Of a stretch of DNA of 64,000 nucleotides, positions 44,283 through 53,206 are shown one piece after another; within the stretch, counting starts at the first letter, position 1; every line of letters begins with the position of its first letter. The stretch covers positions 4,712,001-4,776,000 of the forward strand of contig NZ_CP150274.1 in the NCBI RefSeq assembly GCF_037977055.1. The letters run 5' to 3'. The notes beneath the pieces are model-generated. The model searched no databases, had not been told where the DNA came from, and saw nothing but the letters and a program-made list of their open reading frames with translations. A program made the position numbers and the translations under genes. Source of the DNA: Paenibacillus sp. FSL K6-1096 (GTDB lineage: Bacteria; Bacillota; Bacilli; Paenibacillales; Paenibacillaceae).

Positions 44283-45689
44283 ATGGAACACACGAACTTA
44301 AGCAACGAGTCTAAAGAGTCTGATTTAAAAAATGCTGAGGCTACACGCACGGAGCCCGGCAGCGGTGCATACGGACTGAAGCCGCTGCAGGTCTCCGCGA
44401 ACCGCCGCTACCTGGAGACGGCGGACGGCGCTCCGTTCTTCTGGCTCGGGGACACCGCCTGGGAGCTGTTCCACCGGCTGAGCCGCGAGGATGCGGAGCT
44501 GTATTTGCGGACCCGCGCCGGGCAGGGCTTCACGGTCATACAGGCGGTGCTGCTCGCCGAGTTCGCGGGAGTCACGACCGGCAATGCCTACGGACGGCTG
44601 CCGCTCGGGATGAATGATGAAGGGCAGCCCGATCCGCAGCGTCCCGATCTGGACGGACCGTATTCCTATTGGGACCACGCCGATTTCATCATGGATACTG
44701 CGGAGCAGTTAGGACTGTACATCGCCCTTCTGCCCACCTGGGGCGACAAGTTCAACCGGATTGGCGGCAAGGGGCCGGAAATTTTCACGGCGGATAACGC
44801 GGCCGCTTACGGCAGGTGGCTGGGGGGAAGGTACAAAACCCAAACCAACGTGATCTGGGTGCTGGGCGGCGACCGGACCCTAACTACAAGCCGCCATTTC
44901 GATGTTGTGAACGGTATGGCGAAGGGCCTGAAGGAAGGAGGAGCCGAGCAGCTCATGACCTTCCACCCCAAAGGGGCGGAATCCTCGTCGCACCATCTGC
45001 ATGATGAGCAGTGGCTGGATTTCAATATGATCCAGTCGGGGCACGGAGAACGGGAGATCACCAATTACGTCAGGGTGCAGAGCGACTACGCCAGGGAGCC
45101 CGTCAAGCCGACAGTGGACGCCGAGCCCTGCTATGAGGATATTCCGGTCGGCTTTAATGAAGCTAACGGCTATTTCGACGCAGCCGATGTCCGCAGGGCC
45201 GCCTATTATGCGATGCTATCCGGCGCGTTCGGCCATACCTACGGCCATCATTCGGTATGGTCGATGTGCGAAGGAAGGCATGACACCTCCGGGTTTACGG
45301 AGCCCGGCCCCTTCTTCATTATGTCCTGGCGCGAGGCGCTCCGCCGTCCGGGCGCGGAACAGATGCGGCATCTCCGCAGGCTGCTGGAGCCTCATCTCGG
45401 CGATGGCTTCGCACCGAACCAAATGCTAATTGCCACCAATTTCGGCGGCGCCAACTATATGACTGCTGCACAAACTTCTACAACCGCTTTCATTTATTGT
45501 CCGAATGGCTTGTATGTCGATGCCGTCATGGGTTATATTGAGGGCAAGGAAGCCGTGGCCTCCTGGTACTCCCCCAGGGAAGAGCTGATTATCCCGGGGG
45601 AACGGGTGCCGAACGAAGGTATACAACGCTTTGCTGCCCCGAACAGCGGAAGAGGAAATGACTGGGTACTGATACTAGAGGGGGTATGA
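44283..45689 (+). CDS. DUF4038/GH140-like glycoside hydrolase
   Basis: 468 residues, no signal peptide. LQVSANRRYLETADGAPFFW followed by LGDTAWELFHRL is the typical start of the DUF4038 barrel, the family that includes the GH140 endo-apiosidase of rhamnogalacturonan II. Candidate catalytic residues are Asp197 in VLGGDRT and Glu281 in VDAEPCYED, at barrel positions that fit a retaining enzyme. The usual C-terminal sandwich is represented by the last 90 residues. The family contains several unrelated specificities, so apiose is only one option. It ends 3 bases before the regulator gene, so co-transcription is almost certain. Confidence 0.83.
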   Translation: MEHTNLSNESKESDLKNAEATRTEPGSGAYGLKPLQVSANRRYLETADGAPFFWLGDTAWELFHRLSREDAELYLRTRAGQGFTVIQAVLLAEFAGVTTGNAYGRLPLGMNDEGQPDPQRPDLDGPYSYWDHADFIMDTAEQLGLYIALLPTWGDKFNRIGGKGPEIFTADNAAAYGRWLGGRYKTQTNVIWVLGGDRTLTTSRHFDVVNGMAKGLKEGGAEQLMTFHPKGAESSSHHLHDEQWLDFNMIQSGHGEREITNYVRVQSDYAREPVKPTVDAEPCYEDIPVGFNEANGYFDAADVRRAAYYAMLSGAFGHTYGHHSVWSMCEGRHDTSGFTEPGPFFIMSWREALRRPGAEQMRHLRRLLEPHLGDGFAPNQMLIATNFGGANYMTAAQTSTTAFIYCPNGLYVDAVMGYIEGKEAVASWYSPREELIIPGERVPNEGIQRFAAPNSGRGNDWVLILEGV

Positions 45690-45692
45690 GGC

Positions 45693-47315
45693 ATGTATAA
45701 GGTGATGATCGTCGAGGATGAAATGCTCGTTCGGATCGGGCTTAAGAATTCGGTCGAATGGAGCAAATTCGATTTGGAAGTAACCGCCGATTTTCCGGAT
45801 GGCCAGGCCGCTTGGGATTACTACGAGCGCGAGAAGCCCGATGTGGTCATTACCGATATCTGCATGCCCAAGATGGACGGCATGGAGCTCATTGCCAATA
45901 TACGCAAGACCGACAAGAATACGCGGGTCGTTGTGCTGTCCTGTCTGGAAGAATTTGAGCTGGCGCGTAAGGCGCTGGCTCTTGACGTCTCCAGCTATAT
46001 TCTGAAGCTGACGATGACCGAGCAGGAGATTGAGGATGTGCTGCGCCGGGTCAGGGAGGAGCTGGACCGCCAGGAGGACCGGAGCGGCGGACGGGAGGAG
46101 TCCGGCGTCTCCTTATCCAGCCTGGAGCTGGTGAAGGAGAAAGTGTTCAAGGATTTCCTGTTCTACCGGATCTTCTCGGCGCAGGAATTCGGCCGTTTCG
46201 CCGAGCAGAGCGGGCTGAGATTGTCACCGGTGCGGCTCACGGTCTGCGTGATGGAGGTGGACCGCTATTCACTGCTTAAGGAGCGTTTCCGCGACGAGCA
46301 CGGCCATCTGGTGAAGATGTCGCTGCTTAATATGCTGGGCGAGATCCTGTCCGCCCACCGCAGAGGGGAAGCGTTTCAGATGAACGACCGGCATTATGCG
46401 CTTGTTATGCCTTTTGCCGACATGCTGTCCGAGCAGGCGATCGTCAAGGAGACCGGGACCATTCTCGGTCATATCCAGGAGATGATCTCCCTGTATTTCA
46501 ACAGCTCCGTATCGTTTGGCATCAGCGGCATCCGCGGCGGTTACGATTCACTGCCGAAGCTGTACGCAGAGGCGCAGCACGCGCTGGAGCACAAATTCAT
46601 CTCCGGACCGGGACTGCATCACCGCGGCAGCCGGCGGCCCGTCCCGGCGGGAGTGCGGACCCGGCTTGCGCTGCTGCGGACGAACGCCGCCATCCGCGAG
46701 CTGCTCTCGCCGCTTAAGCAGAAGGAATACGACGCCTATCTGGATGTGTTCGAGCGGGAGATGGAAGGAGACCGAAAGACGCTGGAAATGATGCTGTTCC
46801 AGTTCGTTCAATGGATCAGCACCAATCTGTACGATGACAGCCATAATGAACAAACGCTGCTGATCAGCATCACAGAGAACCTGGAGGACTGCGATACGCT
46901 GCCCGATATGCTGGACCAGGTGAATGTGTATATTGAGACACTGGCTGAACACATTGGTAAACGCTTACAGATGAGCGATGAAATTACGCGGGCCATCCAG
47001 TATATCAAACGCCATTACACGGAGAATATCAGCCTGCAAAATGTTGCCGACCATGTCGGCCTGAGCTTCAGCTACTTAAGCAATCTGTTCCGTAAAGAGC
47101 TGCAGATTTCCTATATCGATTATTTGAACCGCTACCGGATTGAGCGGGCGAAGGAGCTGCTGGCCGAGAGCCAGCTGAAATCGTCCGATGTCGCCGTCCA
47201 GGTCGGTTTTTCCCCGGAATATACGTACTTCAGCAAAGTGTTCAAGAAAATAACGGGCCTGGGCCCGAATGAATACCGCAGACAGCTGCTGTCTGAGCCA
47301 AAGAGGAGAGCATGA
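45693..47315 (+). CDS. YesN-type response regulator with AraC output domain
   Basis: 540 residues: receiver (Asp55 in VVITDICMPKMDG), a middle region with helical and GGDEF-like fold pattern, and C-terminal AraC helix-turn-helix pair (LQNVADHVGLSFSYLSNLFR; SSDVAVQVGFSPEYTYFSKV). Its stop overlaps the kinase start (ATGA). Probably activates the downstream transporter and glycosidase genes when their sugar is present. Confidence 0.93.
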   Translation: MYKVMIVEDEMLVRIGLKNSVEWSKFDLEVTADFPDGQAAWDYYEREKPDVVITDICMPKMDGMELIANIRKTDKNTRVVVLSCLEEFELARKALALDVSSYILKLTMTEQEIEDVLRRVREELDRQEDRSGGREESGVSLSSLELVKEKVFKDFLFYRIFSAQEFGRFAEQSGLRLSPVRLTVCVMEVDRYSLLKERFRDEHGHLVKMSLLNMLGEILSAHRRGEAFQMNDRHYALVMPFADMLSEQAIVKETGTILGHIQEMISLYFNSSVSFGISGIRGGYDSLPKLYAEAQHALEHKFISGPGLHHRGSRRPVPAGVRTRLALLRTNAAIRELLSPLKQKEYDAYLDVFEREMEGDRKTLEMMLFQFVQWISTNLYDDSHNEQTLLISITENLEDCDTLPDMLDQVNVYIETLAEHIGKRLQMSDEITRAIQYIKRHYTENISLQNVADHVGLSFSYLSNLFRKELQISYIDYLNRYRIERAKELLAESQLKSSDVAVQVGFSPEYTYFSKVFKKITGLGPNEYRRQLLSEPKRRA

Positions 47316-49141
47316 AGTCGCTCGCCCGGTCGATCTTCTTCTCCCGGCAGCTCCGGACGCAGCTCATCGTGTATATTATGGTGATCAGCCTCGCCGTGCT
47401 GGCCGGGGCTTCTTATTTTATTTTTTCGTATATGCAGAATATGGTGAAGGACCAGAACGAACGTCTCCTCTATCAGCAGTTCCAGCAGCTCGACCACAAC
47501 ATCACGGGGCTGGTGAGCGAGGTGGACCGGCTGTCGCTGCTGTTCTTAAGGGACGATGGCATCCAGCGGTTTCTGTATAAGATATCGGAAAAAACCGAAA
47601 TTGAATTCCTGGAATCCAAAAACGACGTCCAGCGCGTCATCGCGGATTTCATCGATAATTACAGCTATATTGATTCCGTGTATATTACGGCGGATAATCT
47701 CGGCGTCGTCGGCGGGAGCGCAACCCGCACGCTCGTCTACTCTAAGGAGGAGTGGCAGCAAAGCTTTTTCTCTTCAGAGCCCTTCCGCCGGACGCTGGAA
47801 ATGTACCCGAAGCTGATTATCGAAGCCGGCATTCAAAAATCGTTCTACAACCCCTATCTTACCGGGCCGGACGACGGGCATCTGATCAGCCTGATGCGCG
47901 GCACGCGCGCCATCTACGACCCGACGACCAGCGCCACCCTGATCTTTAACATCGACGAGCGGTATCTGGTGTCCATCTACGCGACTGCGCTCAACAAAGC
48001 CGAAGGGGATATGTATATCGTTAATGGCAGCGGCAAGATCGTCTCCTCCAGCGTGCCTGAACGGATCGGAACGAAAAGCCCCTTTGTGCCGGGAGAGAAG
48101 GAAGGTGTCCAGTACGGCAGCATCGACGGTCATTCGGGCGGGCGCAGCGTACAGGTGGTGTATTACAAGCTCACGGACGGCGGCTGGTATTTGCTGAAGG
48201 AAATTCCGTTAAGCCAATACTCCGAGCAGATTTACGGCGTGCAGCGGATGCTGGTGATTGTCTTTGTGCTCAGCGTGCTGGTCATCTTTATCGTCTCCTA
48301 TTTCTGGCTGCGCCGGATTATCAAGCCGCTGCATCTGCTCTCGCTCCGAATGAAGGATATGAGCCGCGGCGAGCTTGGCGTTACGCTGGAGCATATTCCG
48401 AACAACGAGCTGGGCACAGTCATCCGCCGGTTCAACGAGATGTCGCTGAGCATGGTGGAGCTGGTGGACAAGAACAACGAAATCCAGGAGAAAAAAAGGG
48501 AGCTGGAGATCGAAGCGCTGCAGTACCAGATCAATCCGCATTTTCTGTACAACACGCTGAACATGATCCGCTGGATGGCCGTTATCGTCAAGGCGGACAA
48601 CATCGTCCATACGATTGTGGCTCTGGGCAATATTCTGCGCCCCGTCTTCTCCAGCAAGGATTCCATGTGCACGCTGCGGGACGAGCTGTCCTATCTGGAC
48701 AACTATATGAAAATTATCAACATGCGCTTCAACAACAGCATTGCCTTTGAGGTAGAGGTGGACGAGGCGCTGATGGACTGTCTGGTTCCCCGCTTTATTC
48801 TGCAGCCGCTGGTGGAGAATTCGATCGCTTCAGGCCGCCAGAATGAGGAGTTCGCCATTGTGATCGGAATCGGGGCCGAGCTTGCCGGGGAGACGCTGCA
48901 TCTGATCGTAACGGACTCCGGTACCGGGCTGGACGAAGACAGGGTGCGGGAGCTGAACGATAAGCTTGCCGGAGGCGAGTCGCCCAAGCCGGGCGGCGGG
49001 GGCAGCGGCATCGGCCTGAACAATGTGAACAAGCGGATTCATCTGTATTACGGCCCGGACTATGGCGTCCGTTTCGTGCCGAGGGAGCAGGGGGCTGAGG
49101 TGCGGGTAAGTCTGCCGGCAAGAAGGCTCCAGGAGGACTAA
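47312..49141 (+). CDS. YesM-type sensor histidine kinase
   Basis: 609 residues. Helix about 18-38, extracellular dCache-like sensor about 40-305, second helix about 312-332, HAMP, phospho-acceptor INPHFLYNTLNMIRW (His410), N box LQPLVENSIASG and G box GGGSGIGLNNVNKRI. It signals to the overlapping YesN regulator. A strong terminator 12 bases after the stop separates the sensory genes from the transporter, which has its own promoter. Confidence 0.93.
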   Translation: MKSLARSIFFSRQLRTQLIVYIMVISLAVLAGASYFIFSYMQNMVKDQNERLLYQQFQQLDHNITGLVSEVDRLSLLFLRDDGIQRFLYKISEKTEIEFLESKNDVQRVIADFIDNYSYIDSVYITADNLGVVGGSATRTLVYSKEEWQQSFFSSEPFRRTLEMYPKLIIEAGIQKSFYNPYLTGPDDGHLISLMRGTRAIYDPTTSATLIFNIDERYLVSIYATALNKAEGDMYIVNGSGKIVSSSVPERIGTKSPFVPGEKEGVQYGSIDGHSGGRSVQVVYYKLTDGGWYLLKEIPLSQYSEQIYGVQRMLVIVFVLSVLVIFIVSYFWLRRIIKPLHLLSLRMKDMSRGELGVTLEHIPNNELGTVIRRFNEMSLSMVELVDKNNEIQEKKRELEIEALQYQINPHFLYNTLNMIRWMAVIVKADNIVHTIVALGNILRPVFSSKDSMCTLRDELSYLDNYMKIINMRFNNSIAFEVEVDEALMDCLVPRFILQPLVENSIASGRQNEEFAIVIGIGAELAGETLHLIVTDSGTGLDEDRVRELNDKLAGGESPKPGGGGSGIGLNNVNKRIHLYYGPDYGVRFVPREQGAEVRVSLPARRLQED

Positions 49142-49152
49142 CAAGGTTTGAT

Positions 49153-49204
49153 AAAAGCTTTCAAGCAAGCCGCTGATCCGGCGTAACGCTTGGAAGCTTT
49201 TTTT
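49153..49204 (+). terminator. Terminator after the YesMN genes
   Basis: AAAGCTTTCAAGC pairs with GCTTGGAAGCTTT (one wobble), followed by a run of T. It divides the locus into two transcripts. Confidence 0.87.
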
Positions 49205-49282
49205 GTTCAAGTCGTTCGCAAAATCGTTCAAGCAGAGGCGGAGGCGGGCCGCTTTTTTTCAAGAGGAACGGAAGATCTTTCA

Positions 49283-49311
49283 TTCAAGCACAGGATAGAA
49301 AGCGCTATCAT
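49283..49311 (+). promoter_or_regulatory. Promoter with overlapping catabolite-repression (cre) site
   Basis: AGAAAGCGCTATCA at 49297-49310 matches the CcpA consensus TGWAANCGNTNWCA at 13 of 14 positions. It overlaps a candidate -10 TATCAT (49306-49311) placed 17 bases after TTCAAG (49283-49288). Binding of CcpA here would block transcription of the transporter and glycosidase genes when preferred sugars are present. Confidence 0.72.
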
Positions 49312-49353
49312 TTAGTTAAGCAAAGAGAACGAACAAGGAAAAGGAGAACCGCC

Positions 49354-50301
49354 ATGGAGTACACCTACACCGCAAAATCAAAGCCCGTCAAGGCCAAAAA
49401 GCCCGCCAGGCTGCTGCGCAAAGACGGCATTACACTGCTGCTGCTGGCCCTGCCGTTCGTGCTGTTCACCTTCGCTTTCAGTTACGTGCCGCTGTTCGGC
49501 TGGATTTACGCATTCTTTGATTACAAGCCGGGCATTCCGCTGAGCCATTCCGCTTTCCTGGGACTGGAGAATTTCCGCTCAATGCTGACCGATCCGCGGA
49601 TGGGACCGGTGCTGGTGAACACGCTGGCCTTAAGCCTGCTGTCCATCGCGACCGCGCCGATTCCGATGCTGCTGGCCATCCTGATCTCGGAGGTGCGCTC
49701 CGGCTGGTTCAAGCGGCTCGTCCAGACCGTGTCGACGCTTCCCCACTATATCAGCTGGATTATCGTATTCTCGCTGGCGTTCAGTATGTTCAGCACGGAG
49801 GGTGCCGTCAACTCGATGATGATGAAGACGGGCATCGGCAGTCCGCCGGTGGACGTACTGGGCAACTACGAACGGGTATGGACGGTGCAGACGATGCTGC
49901 TGCTGTGGAAAGGGGTCGGCTGGAGCGCAATCATCTACCTGGCCGCCATTGTCGGTATCGACAGCGAGCAGTATGACGCGGCCAAGGTGGACGGAGCCGG
50001 ACGCTTCCGCTCCATCTGGCATATCACACTGCCGAGCATTATGCCGACCTTCATCGTACTGCTGCTGCTGTCCGTCAGCAATCTGCTGTCCGCCGGCTTC
50101 GAGCAATACCTGATCTTCAGCAACGTCATGATTGCCGACCGCATCGAGGTGCTGGACCTGTATGTGTACCGGCTCGGGCTGGTGACGGGCGACTACTCCT
50201 ACTCTACAGCAGTTGGGATCTTCAAGACCGCTATCAGCGTAATTCTGCTCTTTACCGTGAATTTCCTCTCGAAGAAGTTCCGCGGTCAAGGTATCGTATA
50301 A
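49354..50301 (+). CDS. ABC transporter permease, LplB type
   Basis: 315 residues, six membrane helices, opening FAFSYVPLFGWIYAFFDYKPG typical of LplB/YtcP-type permeases for complex oligosaccharides, and the cytoplasmic loop EQYDAAKVDGAGRFRSIWHITLP. AAAGGAG precedes the ATG. Works with the next permease and the binding protein; no ATPase gene is in the cluster, so a shared one such as MsmX is likely. Confidence 0.93.
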   Translation: MEYTYTAKSKPVKAKKPARLLRKDGITLLLLALPFVLFTFAFSYVPLFGWIYAFFDYKPGIPLSHSAFLGLENFRSMLTDPRMGPVLVNTLALSLLSIATAPIPMLLAILISEVRSGWFKRLVQTVSTLPHYISWIIVFSLAFSMFSTEGAVNSMMMKTGIGSPPVDVLGNYERVWTVQTMLLLWKGVGWSAIIYLAAIVGIDSEQYDAAKVDGAGRFRSIWHITLPSIMPTFIVLLLLSVSNLLSAGFEQYLIFSNVMIADRIEVLDLYVYRLGLVTGDYSYSTAVGIFKTAISVILLFTVNFLSKKFRGQGIV

Positions 50302-50322
50302 CCAGGAAAGGAGCCAAGCCCC

Positions 50323-51243
50323 ATGAGCACCTATGAAGAAACGCAGGTCTACCCGCGGCGCAGACGGATGGACTGGAAGGATGCCGCCTTCACCGTATGC
50401 AACTATCTTTTTCTGACCCTGCTGGTCATCGTGACGATCTATCCGTTCTATTACATCTTTATCTACTCAGTCAGCGATCCGATTGAAGCCCAGAAGGGCG
50501 TACTCATCTGGCCTGCCGGCTTCTCGCTAGAAGCCTACAAAGCCACGGTCAAGCTCCCGGGCATCGCCGATGCGGCGATCGTGACTGTCGCCCGGACGGT
50601 GCTGGGCACGCTCATTACCGTCTTCAGCTGTTCGTTCTTCGCCTATCTCATTACAAAGAACGAAATGCCGCTGCGCAAGATGATCTACCGGTTCGTGCTG
50701 ATTACGATGTATTTCAACGCCGGCTTCATTCCCTGGTATCTGACGATGAAGACGTACGGGCTGCAAAATAACTTTCTGCTGTACATCATTCCGAGCGCCA
50801 TTTCGGGCTTTAACATTATCCTGATCAAAACGTTCATCGAACAGCTGCCGGCTTCGCTGGAGGAATCGGCCAAAATCGATGGTGCCGGTTACTTCAAAGT
50901 CTACACAAGCATCATCTTTCCGCTGTCGATGCCGATTATTGCTACCATTGCTGTATTTGCGGCGGTGGCCCAGTGGAACACTTGGTTCGACAACTTTTTT
51001 CTGGTCGAGAATCCGAAGCTGCAGACGCTGCAGCTGGTGCTGTACAACTTCCTGAACCAGTCAAGCAACCTGTCCAATATGACGACCGAGCAGCTCTCCC
51101 GGGGCGATCTCGTGCGGACGCTGACGCCGCAGTCGATCCGGATGACGATTACGATGATCGTAACGCTTCCTATCGTGCTGGTGTATCCGATGCTGCAGCG
51201 GTATTTTGTCAAAGGGATCATGATGGGTGCGGTTAAAGGCTGA
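50323..51243 (+). CDS. ABC transporter permease, LplC type
   Basis: 306 residues, six helices with the start YPFYYIFIYSVSDPIEAQKG and loop EESAKIDGAGYFKVYTSIIFPLSMP. The C-terminus QRYFVKGIMMGAVKG is typical of the family. It follows the partner permease after 21 bases with an AAAGGAG site. Confidence 0.93.
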   Translation: MSTYEETQVYPRRRRMDWKDAAFTVCNYLFLTLLVIVTIYPFYYIFIYSVSDPIEAQKGVLIWPAGFSLEAYKATVKLPGIADAAIVTVARTVLGTLITVFSCSFFAYLITKNEMPLRKMIYRFVLITMYFNAGFIPWYLTMKTYGLQNNFLLYIIPSAISGFNIILIKTFIEQLPASLEESAKIDGAGYFKVYTSIIFPLSMPIIATIAVFAAVAQWNTWFDNFFLVENPKLQTLQLVLYNFLNQSSNLSNMTTEQLSRGDLVRTLTPQSIRMTITMIVTLPIVLVYPMLQRYFVKGIMMGAVKG

Positions 51244-51323
51244 GGCGGGCTGGAAGAATACAACAAGGGATTATCCGGCGATCGCCGATAATTATAGACC
51301 ATTTACACAGGAGGGTTATCCGA

Positions 51324-53099
51324 ATGAGACAAAGAAGAACGCTCCAACTGCTCCTCGCTTCGCTCATGACTGCATCCCTGGCGCTGTCCGCCTGCTCGAA
51401 CGGTAACAACGGCGGAGGGAATGCCGCAAGCCCCACGCCCGCCGGGGGCACGAATTCGGCCGGTGCGGAAGCTACTGATTCCGGGGCGGCCAAGGAGCAG
51501 GTTACCCTGCGCGTGCTGATCATGGAAACCGGCTCCAAATGGAATACCCATCAGGACAGCGTGGTCGCCAAGGCGATTGCCGACAAGCTCGGCGTCAAAA
51601 TTGAATACGTAGAGGCCGATGAGAACAAATTCAACGTTCTGCTGGCCGGCGGCGATCTGCCTGATATTGTCCGAACCGATGTGAACAAGTTCCAGAAGCA
51701 GCTGATCGAAGGCAACCTGATCGTGCCGCTGGACGATATGCTGGCTGAGCACGGCAAGGATATCAGCGCGAATATCGGAACCGTAGTGGAATACAGCAAG
51801 AAGAACTGGAGCAACGGCACAGGCAGCCTGTACTTCCTGCCGCCTCAGGTTCAGTCCAAGCCCGGCACCTCCATTGCCCCGATCACGATCGGCCCTACGA
51901 TCCGCTGGGACTGGTATAAGGAAATCGGCGCTCCCGCAATCAACACGATGGACGATCTGCTGGATGTGGTGGAGCAGATTGTACAGAAGCACCCGCAAAC
52001 CGAGGACGGCAAAAAGGTATACGGCGTGTCCATGTGGCAGGATTGGGGGCTGTGGCCGTACCTGATTCCGCCGATTATCTTCAACAAGCTGAGCGGGTCC
52101 ACCAGCGACCTGACGGCATCGCTGGTTGGCGGAAGCGAATTCATCAGCACGCTGACGGATGAATCGTCCAACTTCTGGACAGCGATGGACTTCTACAATA
52201 AAGCGAACCGCCGGGGACTGCTTGATCCCGACTCGCTGACGATGAAGAATAACGACTACATGGCCAAAGCGACGGCCGGCCAGATCGTGGTCGGACCCGC
52301 GACCTGGGCAATGGGCGACTTCAACGCCCAGCACGCTGCCGACGGCAAAGGCTACATCGTAGTGCCCGCCGGGAAGCTGGCCTGGACCGGGGCTGTGAAT
52401 CCGCTGGGCTGGCAGGATAAGGCGTACGCCATTTCCAAGAGCTCCAAGAATCCCGAGAAAGCGATGGAATTCCTGAACTACATCTTCTCTTACGAAGGCG
52501 CAAGAACGATGTATAACGGCGTTGAAGGCACGCACTGGAACATGGTGGACGGCAAGCCGGTGCTGACCGATGAGACGCTTGCACTGAAGGCCGCCGGCGG
52601 GGCTCCGTATGAAGCAACCGGCCTGTCGCTCGACCGCAACATTATCGGCCTCGGCGGCGATATGATCAACCCGGATGATAAGATGCCGGTTGACCTGTTC
52701 ACCTCGGAGGAAGCGCTGGCGAAGGCGGCTACTCCGCTGGAGAAGGATTTCGCCCAGCACTTCGGCGCCTCTTATTCGGGCGAAGTATTCAAGAAGCTGA
52801 TCGACGAAGGCAAGCTGGATACGTTCACCACGTGGATGAACGGGATGTCGGATGACGAGATCATTAAGCGCAACACGGTTCCGGGCGTAACGCTGACCGA
52901 TGCCCTGAAGAAGCAGGAAGCCGAGCTGAAGGAGCTTGCCGCCCGCGAAGCCGCCAAGATCATTCTGAGCAAGGATGATAAGACATTCGAAGCCAACAAG
53001 CAGGCGGCGCTGAAGGCGTTCCAGAAAGGCGGCGCCGACGAGTTCACCGCATGGTATAACGAGGAGGTTAAGAAGCTCAGAACGGAACACGGGCTGTAA
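51324..53099 (+). CDS. Solute-binding lipoprotein, LplA type
   Basis: 591 residues, longer than ordinary sugar-binding proteins and typical of the LplA/YtcQ class for oligosaccharides. Signal peptide with lipobox LSAC (Cys24), a Gly/Ala/Ser tether, then the binding domain from VTLRVLIMETGSKWN. AGGAGGG precedes the ATG. A hairpin lies between it and the glycosidase genes, which could protect or raise its share of the transcript. Confidence 0.93.
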   Translation: MRQRRTLQLLLASLMTASLALSACSNGNNGGGNAASPTPAGGTNSAGAEATDSGAAKEQVTLRVLIMETGSKWNTHQDSVVAKAIADKLGVKIEYVEADENKFNVLLAGGDLPDIVRTDVNKFQKQLIEGNLIVPLDDMLAEHGKDISANIGTVVEYSKKNWSNGTGSLYFLPPQVQSKPGTSIAPITIGPTIRWDWYKEIGAPAINTMDDLLDVVEQIVQKHPQTEDGKKVYGVSMWQDWGLWPYLIPPIIFNKLSGSTSDLTASLVGGSEFISTLTDESSNFWTAMDFYNKANRRGLLDPDSLTMKNNDYMAKATAGQIVVGPATWAMGDFNAQHAADGKGYIVVPAGKLAWTGAVNPLGWQDKAYAISKSSKNPEKAMEFLNYIFSYEGARTMYNGVEGTHWNMVDGKPVLTDETLALKAAGGAPYEATGLSLDRNIIGLGGDMINPDDKMPVDLFTSEEALAKAATPLEKDFAQHFGASYSGEVFKKLIDEGKLDTFTTWMNGMSDDEIIKRNTVPGVTLTDALKKQEAELKELAAREAAKIILSKDDKTFEANKQAALKAFQKGGADEFTAWYNEEVKKLRTEHGL

Positions 53100-53145
53100 A
53101 TCGGGGAGAGCTTATACTGCACACAATACGATAGAGGGTAGAGCG

Positions 53146-53171
53146 GAGCTAAAGCCGGCAGGCTTTAGCTC
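53146..53171 (+). terminator. Intercistronic hairpin
   Basis: GAGCTAAAGCC and GGCTTTAGCTC make a perfect 11-base stem with loop GGCA, followed by TCCTCTTACC, not a true T run. More likely a partial terminator or mRNA-stabilising hairpin between the binding-protein gene and the glycosidase genes. Confidence 0.6.
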
Positions 53172-53206
53172 TCCTCTTACCGTTTACCGGAAAGGAGTTG
53201 GTAAGC

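Noticed and set aside
46951..46966. GGTAAACGCTTACA, a near-perfect CcpA (cre) match
   Set aside because: It lies inside the coding sequence of the YesN regulator, over 1.2 kb from the gene start and far from a promoter; probably chance, though an internal roadblock cannot be excluded.
51303..53090. Long antisense frame opposite the binding-protein gene, and similar long antisense frames elsewhere (2649-3728, 13903-15150, 18224-19771)
   Set aside because: The sense strand encodes clear family members; long antisense frames are expected in high-GC genes with biased third positions.
53110..53140. Single further copy of the palindrome family (ACTGCACACAATACGATAG)
   Set aside because: Only a weak, isolated match without a neighbour at the expected 51-base distance.
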